52,329 nt of DNA from Gemmatimonadota bacterium (lineage in GTDB: Bacteria > Gemmatimonadota > Gemmatimonadetes > Gemmatimonadales > Gemmatimonadaceae), in contig DAHUXM010000023.1 in the NCBI GenBank assembly GCA_027307165.1, positions 1 to 52,329 on the forward strand, read 5' to 3'. Made by a program: the position numbers and the translations under genes. Below are positions 36,757 through 44,680 of the stretch, piece after piece. The notes under the pieces are model-generated. The model saw nothing but the letters and a program-made list of their open reading frames with translations. It was not told the origin of the DNA and did no database searches. Within the stretch, counting starts at the first letter, position 1. Each line of letters opens with the position of its first letter.

Positions 36757-36772
36757 GGCCAGAGGTGTGCCA
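36757..36772 (-). promoter_or_regulatory. Possible sigma-54 promoter upstream of the Flp operon
   Basis: On the minus strand TGGCACACCTCTGGCC has TGGCAC (-24) and GC at the proper -12 distance (GG-N10-GC); the -12 box is TGGC rather than TTGC. The leader to the flp ATG would be about 78 nt. This is the only promoter-like signal I see in the 375-bp gap to the next gene (36669-37043); no sigma-70 pair is convincing. Confidence 0.3.
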
Positions 36773-37043
36773 TTTTTTGCTCTCGGCTGCAACTGTTTAC
36801 GTTTGCTCCCTCGGAAAGGAACAACGGGGCCGCCATTTGATCGAATCAAATCCTTACGATTCGGGGATTTGCAGTGCGTATCGATGCATTCGCACGCTGC
36901 AGTACAGATCGATGCTGTGAGCGTCGAGCCTGCGCCTTTCAGGGAATCAGTGCCGCGTCACTGTGGCTTCCTTGCATCACTTGGTGCGACACCGCCACGC
37001 GCGTGCGCGCGGGCGAGCCACAAGCGCGATGGCGCACTAGCGC

Positions 37044-37805
37044 CTATTGGTAGGCGCGGACAACTGCAGGTAGATGTATTGGCCCCAATGCACCGACACG
37101 CATCCGATACGCAGCGTACTCCGGAAACACAGCCATCAGAAGACCCTCTTCGTATCTGATGCGCGCCCACGTCATCGTGAACCAGATCACCATGAGGATC
37201 GCGACCTGCATCGTCGGGTGTTGAATCGTGACGCCCGCATAGCTCAGCGTGTATGCCAGATAAAGTGGATGCCGGGCGATCGCATACGGTCCCGTCGTAA
37301 CCAGTCCCCGCGCCGCCGGCTCGAGACTAATCGAGTACCGGAGGTACCACAGTCCCCACGCGGACATGCACGCGCCGCTCAGGATGAGAACGCTTCCCGT
37401 CGGTACGGCCCAATGTGCGATCGTCGGAAACGTACGCGTGACTGGCGTCAGCCACGATGGCTCTCGTGATGCCGCAAACGCGAGAAACAGTGGCACCGCG
37501 AACGTCCCGCCGTACGCCGCGATCCGCGGACCCAGCCCGCGTACGGAAGCGCGTGCGCGTCGCCGGCCGAGGAACGCAAGTCCCGCCGCCACCTCGTACG
37601 CGAATACCGGTATCAGCGCCAACGACACCGTCGGTGCGATTCGTACATCCCATGCGGCAAGCGCGAGGAATGCAAGACATCCCACGATGTCGGACCAGTG
37701 CCGGCCTGGCGCGTTCGCGGACGCCTCGTCGTGAACCACTACCCGGGTGGTTGGCGCCGCGCTCGCTGTCGCAGCGGGGGGCGTTACGGGGGTCGAGTTG
37801 CGCAT
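37044..37805 (-). CDS. Isoprenylcysteine carboxyl methyltransferase-family membrane protein
   Basis: 253 residues with about six membrane helices. The C-terminal region matches the ICMT/PEMT family: GPYAIARHPLYLAYTLSYAG and RYEEGLLMAVFPEYAAYRMRV, with the RHP and E-E residues for S-adenosylmethionine binding. Bacterial substrates are mostly unknown; prenylcysteine is unlikely. It lies 187 bp downstream of the kinase gene; 37806-37992 contains no gene I can support. Confidence 0.75.
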   Translation of the reverse strand: MRNSTPVTPPAATASAAPTTRVVVHDEASANAPGRHWSDIVGCLAFLALAAWDVRIAPTVSLALIPVFAYEVAAGLAFLGRRRARASVRGLGPRIAAYGGTFAVPLFLAFAASREPSWLTPVTRTFPTIAHWAVPTGSVLILSGACMSAWGLWYLRYSISLEPAARGLVTTGPYAIARHPLYLAYTLSYAGVTIQHPTMQVAILMVIWFTMTWARIRYEEGLLMAVFPEYAAYRMRVGALGPIHLPAVVRAYQ

Positions 37806-37992
37806 CGTTTTCCTGAAGGAGCCTGTAGCATCACTTCGTGAGCGCGCGGTCTCGCATCAACGCATGTTGCCTTGCGTGTTGCTCGGCGGTACCGAGTGGC
37901 AACGCGGCGATGGACCGATGAAAAATGTAACGTGCTGGAATGCGGAATGCGATGCGGATGGCGAGCCGCCGGCCGCATAACAGTCGCGATCT

Positions 37993-38913
37993 CTACGCGT
38001 CGCGCGGTGCGAGCCCGAGCATCCTTCGCATCATCGCTCCCAACGGCAAGCTGCCCTGCGCGGCCTCGCCGTACTCCACCGCGTGGACGAGCGCAACGCC
38101 GTCGCGGGGCCTCAGGTCCGGCTCCTTTGCGAGACAGCTCATCACCAGCTTGCAGAACCAGGCCGGCGTTCCGGTCTGGTGCGTTGACAGCGAGACTGGA
38201 CGCTCGGCGATCTGGGCGGCGATCAGCCTCTGTGCCGTATGCGCGGTCGGAAAGGGATGGTGTCCGGCAATCATCTCGTACGTCACGACACCCCACGAAT
38301 ACACGTCGGTGCGCGCATCTATCGCGTCGCCGCATGCCTGCTCCGGCGCCATGTAAGCCGGCGTGCCGAGCGACGTCCCGAGGCTCGTGAGCGTTGGATC
38401 CGCCGCCTCCGTCCGTGCCTGGTGCAGCGCGTGCGCAATCCCGAAATCAGTGACGGACGCCGCGCCGCCCGTCAGGAGGATGTTATCCGGCTTGATGTCG
38501 CGATGCACCATCTCCGCGTCGTGCGCAGCTGCAAGCGCCTTCGCAACGTCGCCCGCAAGCTGGACCGCCTCCGCGTACGGAATGCGCCCGCGTCCAAGCC
38601 GCACCCGCAATGACTCGCCGCGCACGAATGGCATTATGTAGTACGGAATCTCGTCGGTCGTGTGACCGGCCGAAAGCACAGGCACGATGTGCGGGCTCTG
38701 CAACGTCGCTGCAGCGTGTACTTCGCGCGCGAACCGCTGCACCGACACGCCGGATGCAAGCTCGGGGAGGAGCGCCTTGATGACGACCTGTCGGCCAAGA
38801 CTCGTGTCGTCCGCAAGAAAGACGCGCGACATGCCGCCACCGCCGAGCTCGGCGCCCAGCGTGTACGCGTCGCCGAGCGCGCTCTGCAATGACTCGCGCA
38901 GGTCAACAGTCAC
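37993..38913 (-). CDS. Hanks-type Ser/Thr protein kinase
   Basis: 306 residues if started at the GTG at 38911-38913, which overlaps the stop of the preceding gene as GTGA; an ATG at 38944-38946 would add 11. It has all kinase elements: gly-loop ELGGGGMSRVF, VVIKALLP (Lys), VHRDIKPDNILL (HRD), VTDFGIA (DFG) and GTPAYMAPEQ. It stops soon after the kinase fold with no membrane helix or sensor domain, unlike many PknB-like proteins. It is the last gene of the operon that begins with the porin at 41504, so its signal may come from the membrane or periplasmic partners encoded upstream. Confidence 0.92.
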   Translation of the reverse strand: MTVDLRESLQSALGDAYTLGAELGGGGMSRVFLADDTSLGRQVVIKALLPELASGVSVQRFAREVHAAATLQSPHIVPVLSAGHTTDEIPYYIMPFVRGESLRVRLGRGRIPYAEAVQLAGDVAKALAAAHDAEMVHRDIKPDNILLTGGAASVTDFGIAHALHQARTEAADPTLTSLGTSLGTPAYMAPEQACGDAIDARTDVYSWGVVTYEMIAGHHPFPTAHTAQRLIAAQIAERPVSLSTHQTGTPAWFCKLVMSCLAKEPDLRPRDGVALVHAVEYGEAAQGSLPLGAMMRRMLGLAPRDA

Positions 38914-39179
38914 GTCCGATACCAGACCCGGAGAAACTGATACCATTCGTTCACCGACGTCATCGCCTCCTCCGTCTCCACCCGTCCGTCGTTGGTCCCC
39001 TCGCTCCTGTCCAGCGTGATGTTCGGGAGCACGACCGTTTCGACATTCGTGGGCTCGATGCCGTTCGCCTGGATCCACTCGTTCGCCGCCGCGACCGCCG
39101 CGTCGAAGTTCTCCATCTGATCAGCGTGAAGCATGCCGCGCTTGATGAGGTGTGGCGCGAAGTCGTGATAGGCGATCAT
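38910..39179 (-). CDS. Small protein of unknown function
   Basis: 89 residues, starting at the ATG overlapping the upstream stop (ATGA). The sequence MIAYHDFAPHLIKRGM...MENFDAAVAAANEWIQANGIEPTNVETVVLPN is mixed alpha/beta and soluble, ending in VNEWYQFLRVWYRT. It has no signal or membrane segment. The pattern of a short DNIETVVLPN-type strand plus a helix is not enough to assign a family. Coupling to the kinase and the membrane protein suggests a shared role. Confidence 0.75.
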   Translation of the reverse strand: MIAYHDFAPHLIKRGMLHADQMENFDAAVAAANEWIQANGIEPTNVETVVLPNITLDRSEGTNDGRVETEEAMTSVNEWYQFLRVWYRT

Positions 39180-39832
39180 TGTCCGGTCGTTGGTTGCGGC
39201 GGTGACGGAGCCGGGCCGCTGTCGGCCTTCTGCGCCACGCCCATCTCCTTGAGTTTCCTGCCCAGCACCTGCTCGGCCTGCTCGTAAGTCGCGTGCAGGT
39301 CGTTTTCCGACGTTACGACTTCGCGCAGATAATTGTCGGCGCTGCGCACAGCCAGGTCGGCGTCGCCAGGCTTGAAGTTGCTGGCTTGCATCATCGACTG
39401 GAAGCCCGCACGACTGTCTTCCCGGAATCGGTCCTGGAGCGTGTACGTCAGCGAGAGCGCGCGCACCGTTTCGTAGTCGAGATGCGTCAGCGCGCCGGTC
39501 AGGGTCGCGGTCTGCCACGCGGTCTGCAGCAGGAAGGGAGGTCTCAGGCCGTCGATTCCTACCGAGCTCTGAAATTCCGCCTGCGTGCGTATCGAGTGCG
39601 ACTTCTCCGCCTTCTGCAGTATGGAGCGAAGCCCTTCGTGATACAATAGAATGTCATCGACGCGAGCCTCGTTCTGTCGTATCTCCGTCGCGAAATTGGA
39701 CATGGATTCGGTCGCGAGCTCGCGCGCTGCTCTGTGCTGCTTCCACTGATCCACCCACAGCGCCAGAAGAATGCTCACAGTCACGGCAATCGACTGAACT
39801 ATCACCTCTGCCAGCCACGCGGGTTTGCGCAT
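39176..39832 (-). CDS. Single-pass membrane protein of unknown function
   Basis: 218 residues. One N-terminal helix (VIVQSIAVTVSILLALWVDQW) is followed by a long extracytoplasmic, mostly helical region (HRAARELATESMSNFATEIRQ, probable coiled coil) and a Pro-rich end. It resembles DUF6090-like proteins with an N-terminal VSIllALWVDxW helix; I am not certain of the family. It overlaps the next gene by ATGA, and its upstream neighbour lies 26 bp away. Confidence 0.7.
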   Translation of the reverse strand: MRKPAWLAEVIVQSIAVTVSILLALWVDQWKQHRAARELATESMSNFATEIRQNEARVDDILLYHEGLRSILQKAEKSHSIRTQAEFQSSVGIDGLRPPFLLQTAWQTATLTGALTHLDYETVRALSLTYTLQDRFREDSRAGFQSMMQASNFKPGDADLAVRSADNYLREVVTSENDLHATYEQAEQVLGRKLKEMGVAQKADSGPAPSPPQPTTGQ

Positions 39833-39858
39833 GATTACAGCGATCTGCGTAGCAACGA

Positions 39859-40401
39859 CTACTTGAGCGGATACCCCGGGTCCGACGGCAGCTTGCCGTC
39901 GATCCTGAGAACCTTCGAGTTGGGCGTTACCGCCGAAGCGAGAACGAAGGTAATCGATCCGGGAACGTTGTCCACGAGATTGATGGCCATGTCCGAGCTG
40001 TACACGATCTTGGGACCGCCGGCCACTTCGGCGCGGAACATCTTGCCGATCCAGTACTGCCTGAACTGGTCCTCGTCCATGCGATAGATCAGATCCAGCA
40101 CCACGGCCCGCTCGGGCGCAACGGGCGCGCGAACCAGCAGCGTGATCTTGGACCGGTCAGGCCAGAACTGTTGCTGGCCGAGGAAGATCCTGCGCAATTC
40201 AGCGAACGAAATATCCGTCACGGCCGTGTGCGGATTCACAACTATCGCGACCGCCTGACGCGCGGCGGAGCCGCCAGCCTGCGCATCGGCATGGCCGAAC
40301 GGGATGCACAGCATCAACGCGCAACCGAGCATCACATGCACGAGTGATCGCGCAAGCACCGCGCGCACTCCGTATCGCGATACGCGTTGCTTCTCCATCA
40401 T
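39859..40401 (-). CDS. Short PstS-like periplasmic binding protein
   Basis: 180 residues with a signal peptide (SLVHVMLGCALMLCIPFGHADA). The mature part matches the short phosphate-binding-like family: VVNPHTAVTDISFAELRRIFLGQQQFWPDRSKI, FRQYWIGKMF and the late GSITFVLAS. It is only about half the size of a full PstS, so anion binding is uncertain. Its start overlaps the porin stop. A binding-protein-plus-porin pairing is known from other Gram-negatives. Confidence 0.78.
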   Translation of the reverse strand: MMEKQRVSRYGVRAVLARSLVHVMLGCALMLCIPFGHADAQAGGSAARQAVAIVVNPHTAVTDISFAELRRIFLGQQQFWPDRSKITLLVRAPVAPERAVVLDLIYRMDEDQFRQYWIGKMFRAEVAGGPKIVYSSDMAINLVDNVPGSITFVLASAVTPNSKVLRIDGKLPSDPGYPLK

Positions 40402-41504
40402 GGCTGCGCAGGGTTGTGGTCGCCGCCGCCGAGGTTGGGAACGGTAAAGCTGGCCTGCACGTACGCGCCGTTGGACCAGTCGTACGTCTCGAACCGTTCG
40501 CGCCGGTATTCCGCCTTGAGCGCGGCGAACGACGTGAAGTCGTAGCGCAGTCCCGCAATCCCGCCGTCGTAGCCGAGACTCAGCGGCGCGAAGATCACGT
40601 CACCTCTCCCGATCGTCGTACGCTCGACGCGCACGTACGGCTTGAATTGCCGTGCATCGCCGGTTAGACGATACGCAAGCTGGACGTAGCCCGCATGACT
40701 GCGCGTCGTGGCGCCGCCGGCAATGGGAGTGTGATCGATCATCGCGTATTCCGCGATGAACTCCGGACGCTCACGCTGCCAGGCGACGTACGCCGATGAG
40801 ATTCCTTCGGTCGCGCTCGGACCGCTCGCCTCGCTTACGCGATCGCGGTAGTAATCGGCGCCGATCTGCATTCCGAACAGTGCTGACGGGCGTGCGGAGA
40901 GCGCCAGCGTCCAGGCGCGGTTTCCATTCACGTCGCCCGCATCGCCAGCGCGCGATATCACGCTGCCGCGACCGTTGCCCACACCAGCCATGTATTGCAG
41001 CCCGAGCTCGTCCACCGGAAGGTTGCCCTCCGCGAATGCCCCGACGAAGTGCGTGGGGATGAGCTGGCTGCCGAACTTGATCATCTCCGGACGCGATACC
41101 GTCGTCTGCAACCAGGTACCGTGATGGAACGCCGTGTTCCAGTACCCGATCGGTGTGTGGTAGCGGCCCACGGACAGCTTCACGGCATCGCTGAAGTCGT
41201 ACCGGAGAATCGAGCGCTCGACCTCGAAGGCGTAACCCGTCGATTGCGCCGTGGCGCTGAATTCACCGAAGTAGTTGAGCCGATCGTTGAAGGAGACGAT
41301 GACGTGGCCAACCATCTGCCCGAGCTGGAATCCTGACGGAATCTTCCGGTCCGTCGCAACGTACGTCGCGTCGCCAAAGAGCATCGCGCGCACGACGGGC
41401 ATCGGAGGCAGTACGGGCTGGACGGATGTGGTGTCCTGCGCGCGTGCCCTGGGCACGGACGCGAGAAACATTGATACGACTGCGGCCGCGAGCGGTTTGC
41501 GCAT
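40398..41504 (-). CDS. Outer-membrane porin-like beta-barrel protein
   Basis: 368 residues with a signal peptide (LAAAVVSMFLASVPRARA). The body is rich in alternating aromatic and polar strands (SVGRYHTPIGYWNTAFHHGTW, NYFGEFSATAQSTGY, FKPYVRVERTTIGR). GRYHTPIGYWN is like the phosphate-selective porin and related families. It opens the five-gene operon down to the kinase. It ends in DHNPAQP without the usual terminal Phe. Confidence 0.78.
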   Translation of the reverse strand: MRKPLAAAVVSMFLASVPRARAQDTTSVQPVLPPMPVVRAMLFGDATYVATDRKIPSGFQLGQMVGHVIVSFNDRLNYFGEFSATAQSTGYAFEVERSILRYDFSDAVKLSVGRYHTPIGYWNTAFHHGTWLQTTVSRPEMIKFGSQLIPTHFVGAFAEGNLPVDELGLQYMAGVGNGRGSVISRAGDAGDVNGNRAWTLALSARPSALFGMQIGADYYRDRVSEASGPSATEGISSAYVAWQRERPEFIAEYAMIDHTPIAGGATTRSHAGYVQLAYRLTGDARQFKPYVRVERTTIGRGDVIFAPLSLGYDGGIAGLRYDFTSFAALKAEYRRERFETYDWSNGAYVQASFTVPNLGGGDHNPAQP

Positions 41505-41558
41505 GTGCGGTGGCGAATGTGAGGCTGCTTACCCGCCGCTAACTTACCCGGGCCCAGT

Positions 41559-41578
41559 GCCGGCGGCAAGCCGCCGGC
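41559..41578 (-). terminator. GC-rich hairpin after the Spy-like gene
   Basis: GCCGGCGGCAAGCCGCCGGC is a perfect 9-bp stem with a two-base loop, 8 bp after the stop of the gene at 41587-42123. It is not followed by a T-tract on the minus strand, so a Rho-independent terminator is not certain; an RNA 3'-stabilising hairpin is equally possible. Confidence 0.4.
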
Positions 41579-41586
41579 TTCAACTA

Positions 41587-42123
41587 CTACGGGTTGGGAT
41601 CCGGCTGCTCGCCGTCCGGAGTCCGCTTCATCTCGCGGATGCGCTGGCGGATTTGTGCCTGGAGTCCGACATACTGCGCAACCTGTACAGGAGTCATGAA
41701 GCTGGAGAGCTGTTGCTGCTCGTCCTGCTGCAACGCAAAGCGCTTACTCTGAAGGTCGTGCGCCTGCGCCATGAGCTGTGCAACCCGCGCCTGATCTGCC
41801 GAGCCTCCCTTGGCCATCTCGTCACGAAGACTCATTCGAACGGCGCGCTCCTGCTGCAGAAGAGCGTTACGCTGACCACCGATGCTTGCGTTGACAGAGC
41901 GCAGACGATTGACCTGATCGTCGCTCAGGTTGAGTCGCTGCCGAACGATCTGCTCGCTGCGCTGGCGAAACTCCTGCTCCAGCGCCTGCCTGTGCGGCTG
42001 CACGCCCTGGGTAGGCGGCGGACGCATCGGGCGTATTCGACGGCCCTGGGCACTCGCGGTCGTGGCGCCGGTGACGCTTGTTACGCACAGCACCGCAGCC
42101 GTCATGAAGGTGACTGCTCTCAT
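41587..42123 (-). CDS. Spy/CpxP-like periplasmic protein
   Basis: 178 residues with a signal peptide (VTFMTAAVLCVTSVTGATTASA). The mature part is highly helical and Gln/Arg-rich: LNLSDDQVNRLRSVNASIG and FMTPVQVAQYVGLQAQIRQRI match the paired LTxxQ-type motifs of Spy/CpxP/heavy-metal-sensor proteins. Its start overlaps the anti-sigma stop by 4 bp, so it may sense envelope state for the ECF sigma factor. Confidence 0.75.
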   Translation of the reverse strand: MRAVTFMTAAVLCVTSVTGATTASAQGRRIRPMRPPPTQGVQPHRQALEQEFRQRSEQIVRQRLNLSDDQVNRLRSVNASIGGQRNALLQQERAVRMSLRDEMAKGGSADQARVAQLMAQAHDLQSKRFALQQDEQQQLSSFMTPVQVAQYVGLQAQIRQRIREMKRTPDGEQPDPNP

Positions 42124-42647
42124 GCCGAATCTCCCGCGCTTGCAGGTTCGGGCGCGTCTTCGAGCGCAGCCGGTGTCACGGATTCCGGATCGACCGTCGG
42201 CATCGCCTGAAGCTTGTCGAGATCACGCGTGAGCTGCGCCAGCCCATCGTCGCTCAGATCACTCGTGTTGACGAGCGCGAGTCCCTGACTTGCGACGGCT
42301 GCAGCGCTGTTCGCCGCCGGCGTGGCGCCGTGTCCGGAATTGTGCAGCGCGAAGGTGGAGATGCCAACCGCACCGATCAGGCAGGCAGCAGCAAGCTCCA
42401 GATAGACCCTGCGCATGCTTGTCCGCTTGCGACGGTACGGTGGGATTGCGGCAACTATACGCTCGACGTTCACGGCAGGCATGACTGCACTTGCACGCAC
42501 TGCGCGAATGATCGCGAGCTCCGCGGAGCAATCGTCGCATGCATCCAGGTGCTGTTGCACCCGCACGCGCTCGGCCTCCGGCAGCGCGCCGAGCATCAGC
42601 TCCGGCAACGCTTCGCGAACCTCTATGTTGTCACAATCATTCATCAT
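42120..42647 (-). CDS. Zinc-finger anti-sigma factor, membrane anchored
   Basis: 175 residues. The ZAS-type motif is HLDACDDCSAE (H-x3-C-x2-C) near residue 30. After a basic linker comes one membrane helix (YLELAAACLIGAVGISTFAL) and a periplasmic Ala-rich tail. It should bind and inhibit the sigma factor encoded just upstream. AAGGAG lies 7 bases before the ATG at 42645-42647, inside the end of the sigma gene, giving an 11-bp overlap. Confidence 0.88.
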   Translation of the reverse strand: MMNDCDNIEVREALPELMLGALPEAERVRVQQHLDACDDCSAELAIIRAVRASAVMPAVNVERIVAAIPPYRRKRTSMRRVYLELAAACLIGAVGISTFALHNSGHGATPAANSAAAVASQGLALVNTSDLSDDGLAQLTRDLDKLQAMPTVDPESVTPAALEDAPEPASAGDSA

Positions 42648-43197
42648 CGAGAAACTCCTTGACCGCGCGCATCGCGTTGTGGTAGTGGACGCGCGCTGCG
42701 CCCTCAGTGGTACCAACCAGCTCCGCGATCTCCTTGTACGAAAGCCCCTGTTCCAGCCGGAGCGTGAAAACCTCTTTCTGCTTCTGCGACAGCGCATCCA
42801 CTGCCATCCTTACCCGCACCATCGACTCGTCCGCGACCATCGTGTCCAGTGCATCGAACGTCGTAACAGCATCGCCCTCTTCCACGGTCGCCACCATTCT
42901 GCTTCGTCGCTCCGATCGTCGTCGATCCAGTATCAGGCGTCGCGCAATGGTGAAAAGCCACGTTCGGAAGGCACTCTCGCCGCGAAAGCTGTCGATCGCC
43001 GCAAACGCTCTAACGAAGGTATCCTGAACCACCTCATCCACGTTATCGCGCTCTCCCTCGGCCGCGACGAAGCGCGCCAGTCCGGGAGCATGCCGCTCGA
43101 CCAGTCTCGTGGCCGCCACGCTTTCACCGATCCGCCATCGGCGAATGAGTTCCGCGTCAGTTGGTTCTTCGGCGACCGGCTGAGCAGTGACTTCCAC
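42637..43197 (-). CDS. ECF-type RNA polymerase sigma factor
   Basis: 186 residues with a GTG start. Region 2 is RHAPGLARFVAAEGERDNVDEVVQDTFVRAF...FRGESAFRTWLFTIARRLILDRRR; region 4 is MAVDALSQKQKEVFTLRLEQGLSYKEIAELVGTTEGAARVHYHNA. There is no region 1 or 3, as for ECF sigmas. It is followed by its anti-sigma and a Spy-like protein and diverges from the tetR-like gene. Confidence 0.95.
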   Translation of the reverse strand: MEVTAQPVAEEPTDAELIRRWRIGESVAATRLVERHAPGLARFVAAEGERDNVDEVVQDTFVRAFAAIDSFRGESAFRTWLFTIARRLILDRRRSERRSRMVATVEEGDAVTTFDALDTMVADESMVRVRMAVDALSQKQKEVFTLRLEQGLSYKEIAELVGTTEGAARVHYHNAMRAVKEFLDDE

Positions 43198-43242
43198 ACG
43201 CTAAATAGACGTTATCCGGCGACATATGTTAAGTGGCAGCGG

Positions 43243-43295
43243 TTGACGGATTTACGCCACGTGGCTAGCTTCTTTAGAACGACCGTTCGACGGTC
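43243..43295 (+). promoter_or_regulatory. Promoter and candidate operator for the TetR gene
   Basis: TTGACG (43243-43248) and TAGCTT (43266-43271) are 17 bp apart. Just downstream lie overlapping dyads: GAACGACCGTTC (43278-43289) and GACCGTTCGACGGTC (43281-43295). Their position at the expected start site and their TetR-like arms suggest autorepression; the distance to the ATG at 43329 is about 34 bp. This is also the divergent region for the sigma gene. Confidence 0.5.
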
Positions 43296-43328
43296 AGGAA
43301 CCCGCCAAGTCTCAAGAGGTACAGGACG

Positions 43329-43982
43329 ATGCCCGACGAAACAACGCCCACCCCCGCCGACCCGACCTCCGCTCCAGCCGCCAATGCCCCGCGCGCGCCC
43401 AAGCTGGAAACGCTCCTGGCCGCCGCTGCCACGACCTTCGCGACCCGCGGCTACAGCGGAACGAGCATGCGTGACATCGCGCACGATTCCGGCATTTCCC
43501 TCTCCGGCATCTACTATTACACCCGCGGCAAGTCGTCGCTCCTCTACGAGATTCAGTCCCGCACCATAGACGCCCTCATCGCCTCGGCGGCTCAGGCTCT
43601 GTCCCGAGTCACCAAGCCGACGGACCAGCTGCTCCAGTTCGTGGAGAATCACGTCTCGTATTCCAACGAGCACCCCGCCTTCGTGCGCGTTCTGTCGCAC
43701 GAGACCGCACCGGACGGCTCGGACGAGCGCCGGGAAGCGGTCGAGCTCAAGCGAAAGCAGTACGTCGACGTCTTGCGCGACATCCTCGATCGCGTGCGCC
43801 AGGAGTTCGAGGCACCAGTCTCCACCGCATTCGCCGCCGACATGCTCTTCGCGATGATGAGCGGGCCGCGCCAGTGGGGAGTGTCCGACACGGAGTTAAA
43901 TGTCGGAATCGCGTCGCGGCTCATCTACGATCTGTTCGTGCACGGCTTCACCGGAGGAACTCCGCCGTCAAGCCGGGCGTGA
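43329..43982 (+). CDS. TetR/AcrR-family transcriptional regulator
   Basis: 217 residues. After a Pro/Ala-rich lead the TetR DNA-binding domain is LETLLAAAATTFATRGYSGTSMRDIAHDSGISLSGIYYYTRGKSSLL, with the expected helix-turn-helix. The C-terminal ligand domain is helical (KPTDQLLQFVENHVSYSNEHPAF). Its stop overlaps the next gene (TGATG), so it may regulate the lipid-related GDPD cistron. Confidence 0.93.
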   Translation: MPDETTPTPADPTSAPAANAPRAPKLETLLAAAATTFATRGYSGTSMRDIAHDSGISLSGIYYYTRGKSSLLYEIQSRTIDALIASAAQALSRVTKPTDQLLQFVENHVSYSNEHPAFVRVLSHETAPDGSDERREAVELKRKQYVDVLRDILDRVRQEFEAPVSTAFAADMLFAMMSGPRQWGVSDTELNVGIASRLIYDLFVHGFTGGTPPSSRA

Positions 43983-44680
43983 TGGAGTTCATTGCGCACC
44001 GCGGGGTCCATGACGTTTTCACCGAGAACACGCTGGATGCGTTCCAGCGCGCGATCGATCTCGGATTCCACGGTATCGAGCTGGATGTACATGTAACCGC
44101 GGACGGCGTCTGTGTCGTCAATCACGACGAGTCCGTCGTGACGTCCAGGGTCGCGCTATCCATTCGAGGCACCTACTACGACACGCTGCACGCCGCAGCC
44201 CCGCTGCTGCCGCGGCTCGATGCGGTTCTCGACCTGGTCTCCGGAAAGGCACATGCCTACGTCGAGATCAAGAACCGCGAGGTCGAAGTCGAGCTCGCGG
44301 AGGTCATCCGGCGCAGCTCCGCCGAGGCTTCGGTCCACTCGTTCGATCACGAAGTGATCTTGCGCATGAGGCAGTTGCTGCCGCAACTTCGCACCGGGAT
44401 TCTTCAGACCAGCCGGCTCGTGGACAGCGCCCACGCTCTCCGGGCCGCCGGCGCGACGGATCTCTGGCAGTGGCACGAGTTCGTCGATCGCGCGCTGGTC
44501 GAGCAGGTAACGGCGGCCGGCGGAAGGGTGATTGTGTGGACTGCAAACACCCCTTCGGAATGGCGCGTATTCGATGATCTGGGAGTCGCCGCGATCTGTA
44601 CTGATCTGCCGATCAGTCCGACGTTGGCATCAACTCGAAGCACTCACCCGCGAGGCTCATCTCTGGATGCGAACCACTAG
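43982..44680 (+). CDS. Glycerophosphodiester phosphodiesterase
   Basis: 232 residues. The GDPD metal site is present: AHRGVHDVFTENTLDAF (HRG, EN), GIELDVHVTADGVCVVNHDE (E-x-D, H) and YVEIKNREVEVE. It hydrolyses glycerophosphodiesters to glycerol 3-phosphate and an alcohol. No signal peptide is seen, so it is presumably cytoplasmic. The stop lies 14 bp inside the next gene. Confidence 0.92.
   Translation: MEFIAHRGVHDVFTENTLDAFQRAIDLGFHGIELDVHVTADGVCVVNHDESVVTSRVALSIRGTYYDTLHAAAPLLPRLDAVLDLVSGKAHAYVEIKNREVEVELAEVIRRSSAEASVHSFDHEVILRMRQLLPQLRTGILQTSRLVDSAHALRAAGATDLWQWHEFVDRALVEQVTAAGGRVIVWTANTPSEWRVFDDLGVAAICTDLPISPTLASTRSTHPRGSSLDANH

Noticed and set aside
43198-43242. Promoter for the sigma factor gene (TTAACA-N17-TCTATT)
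   Set aside because: Both boxes are weak and several alternative spacings fit equally well.
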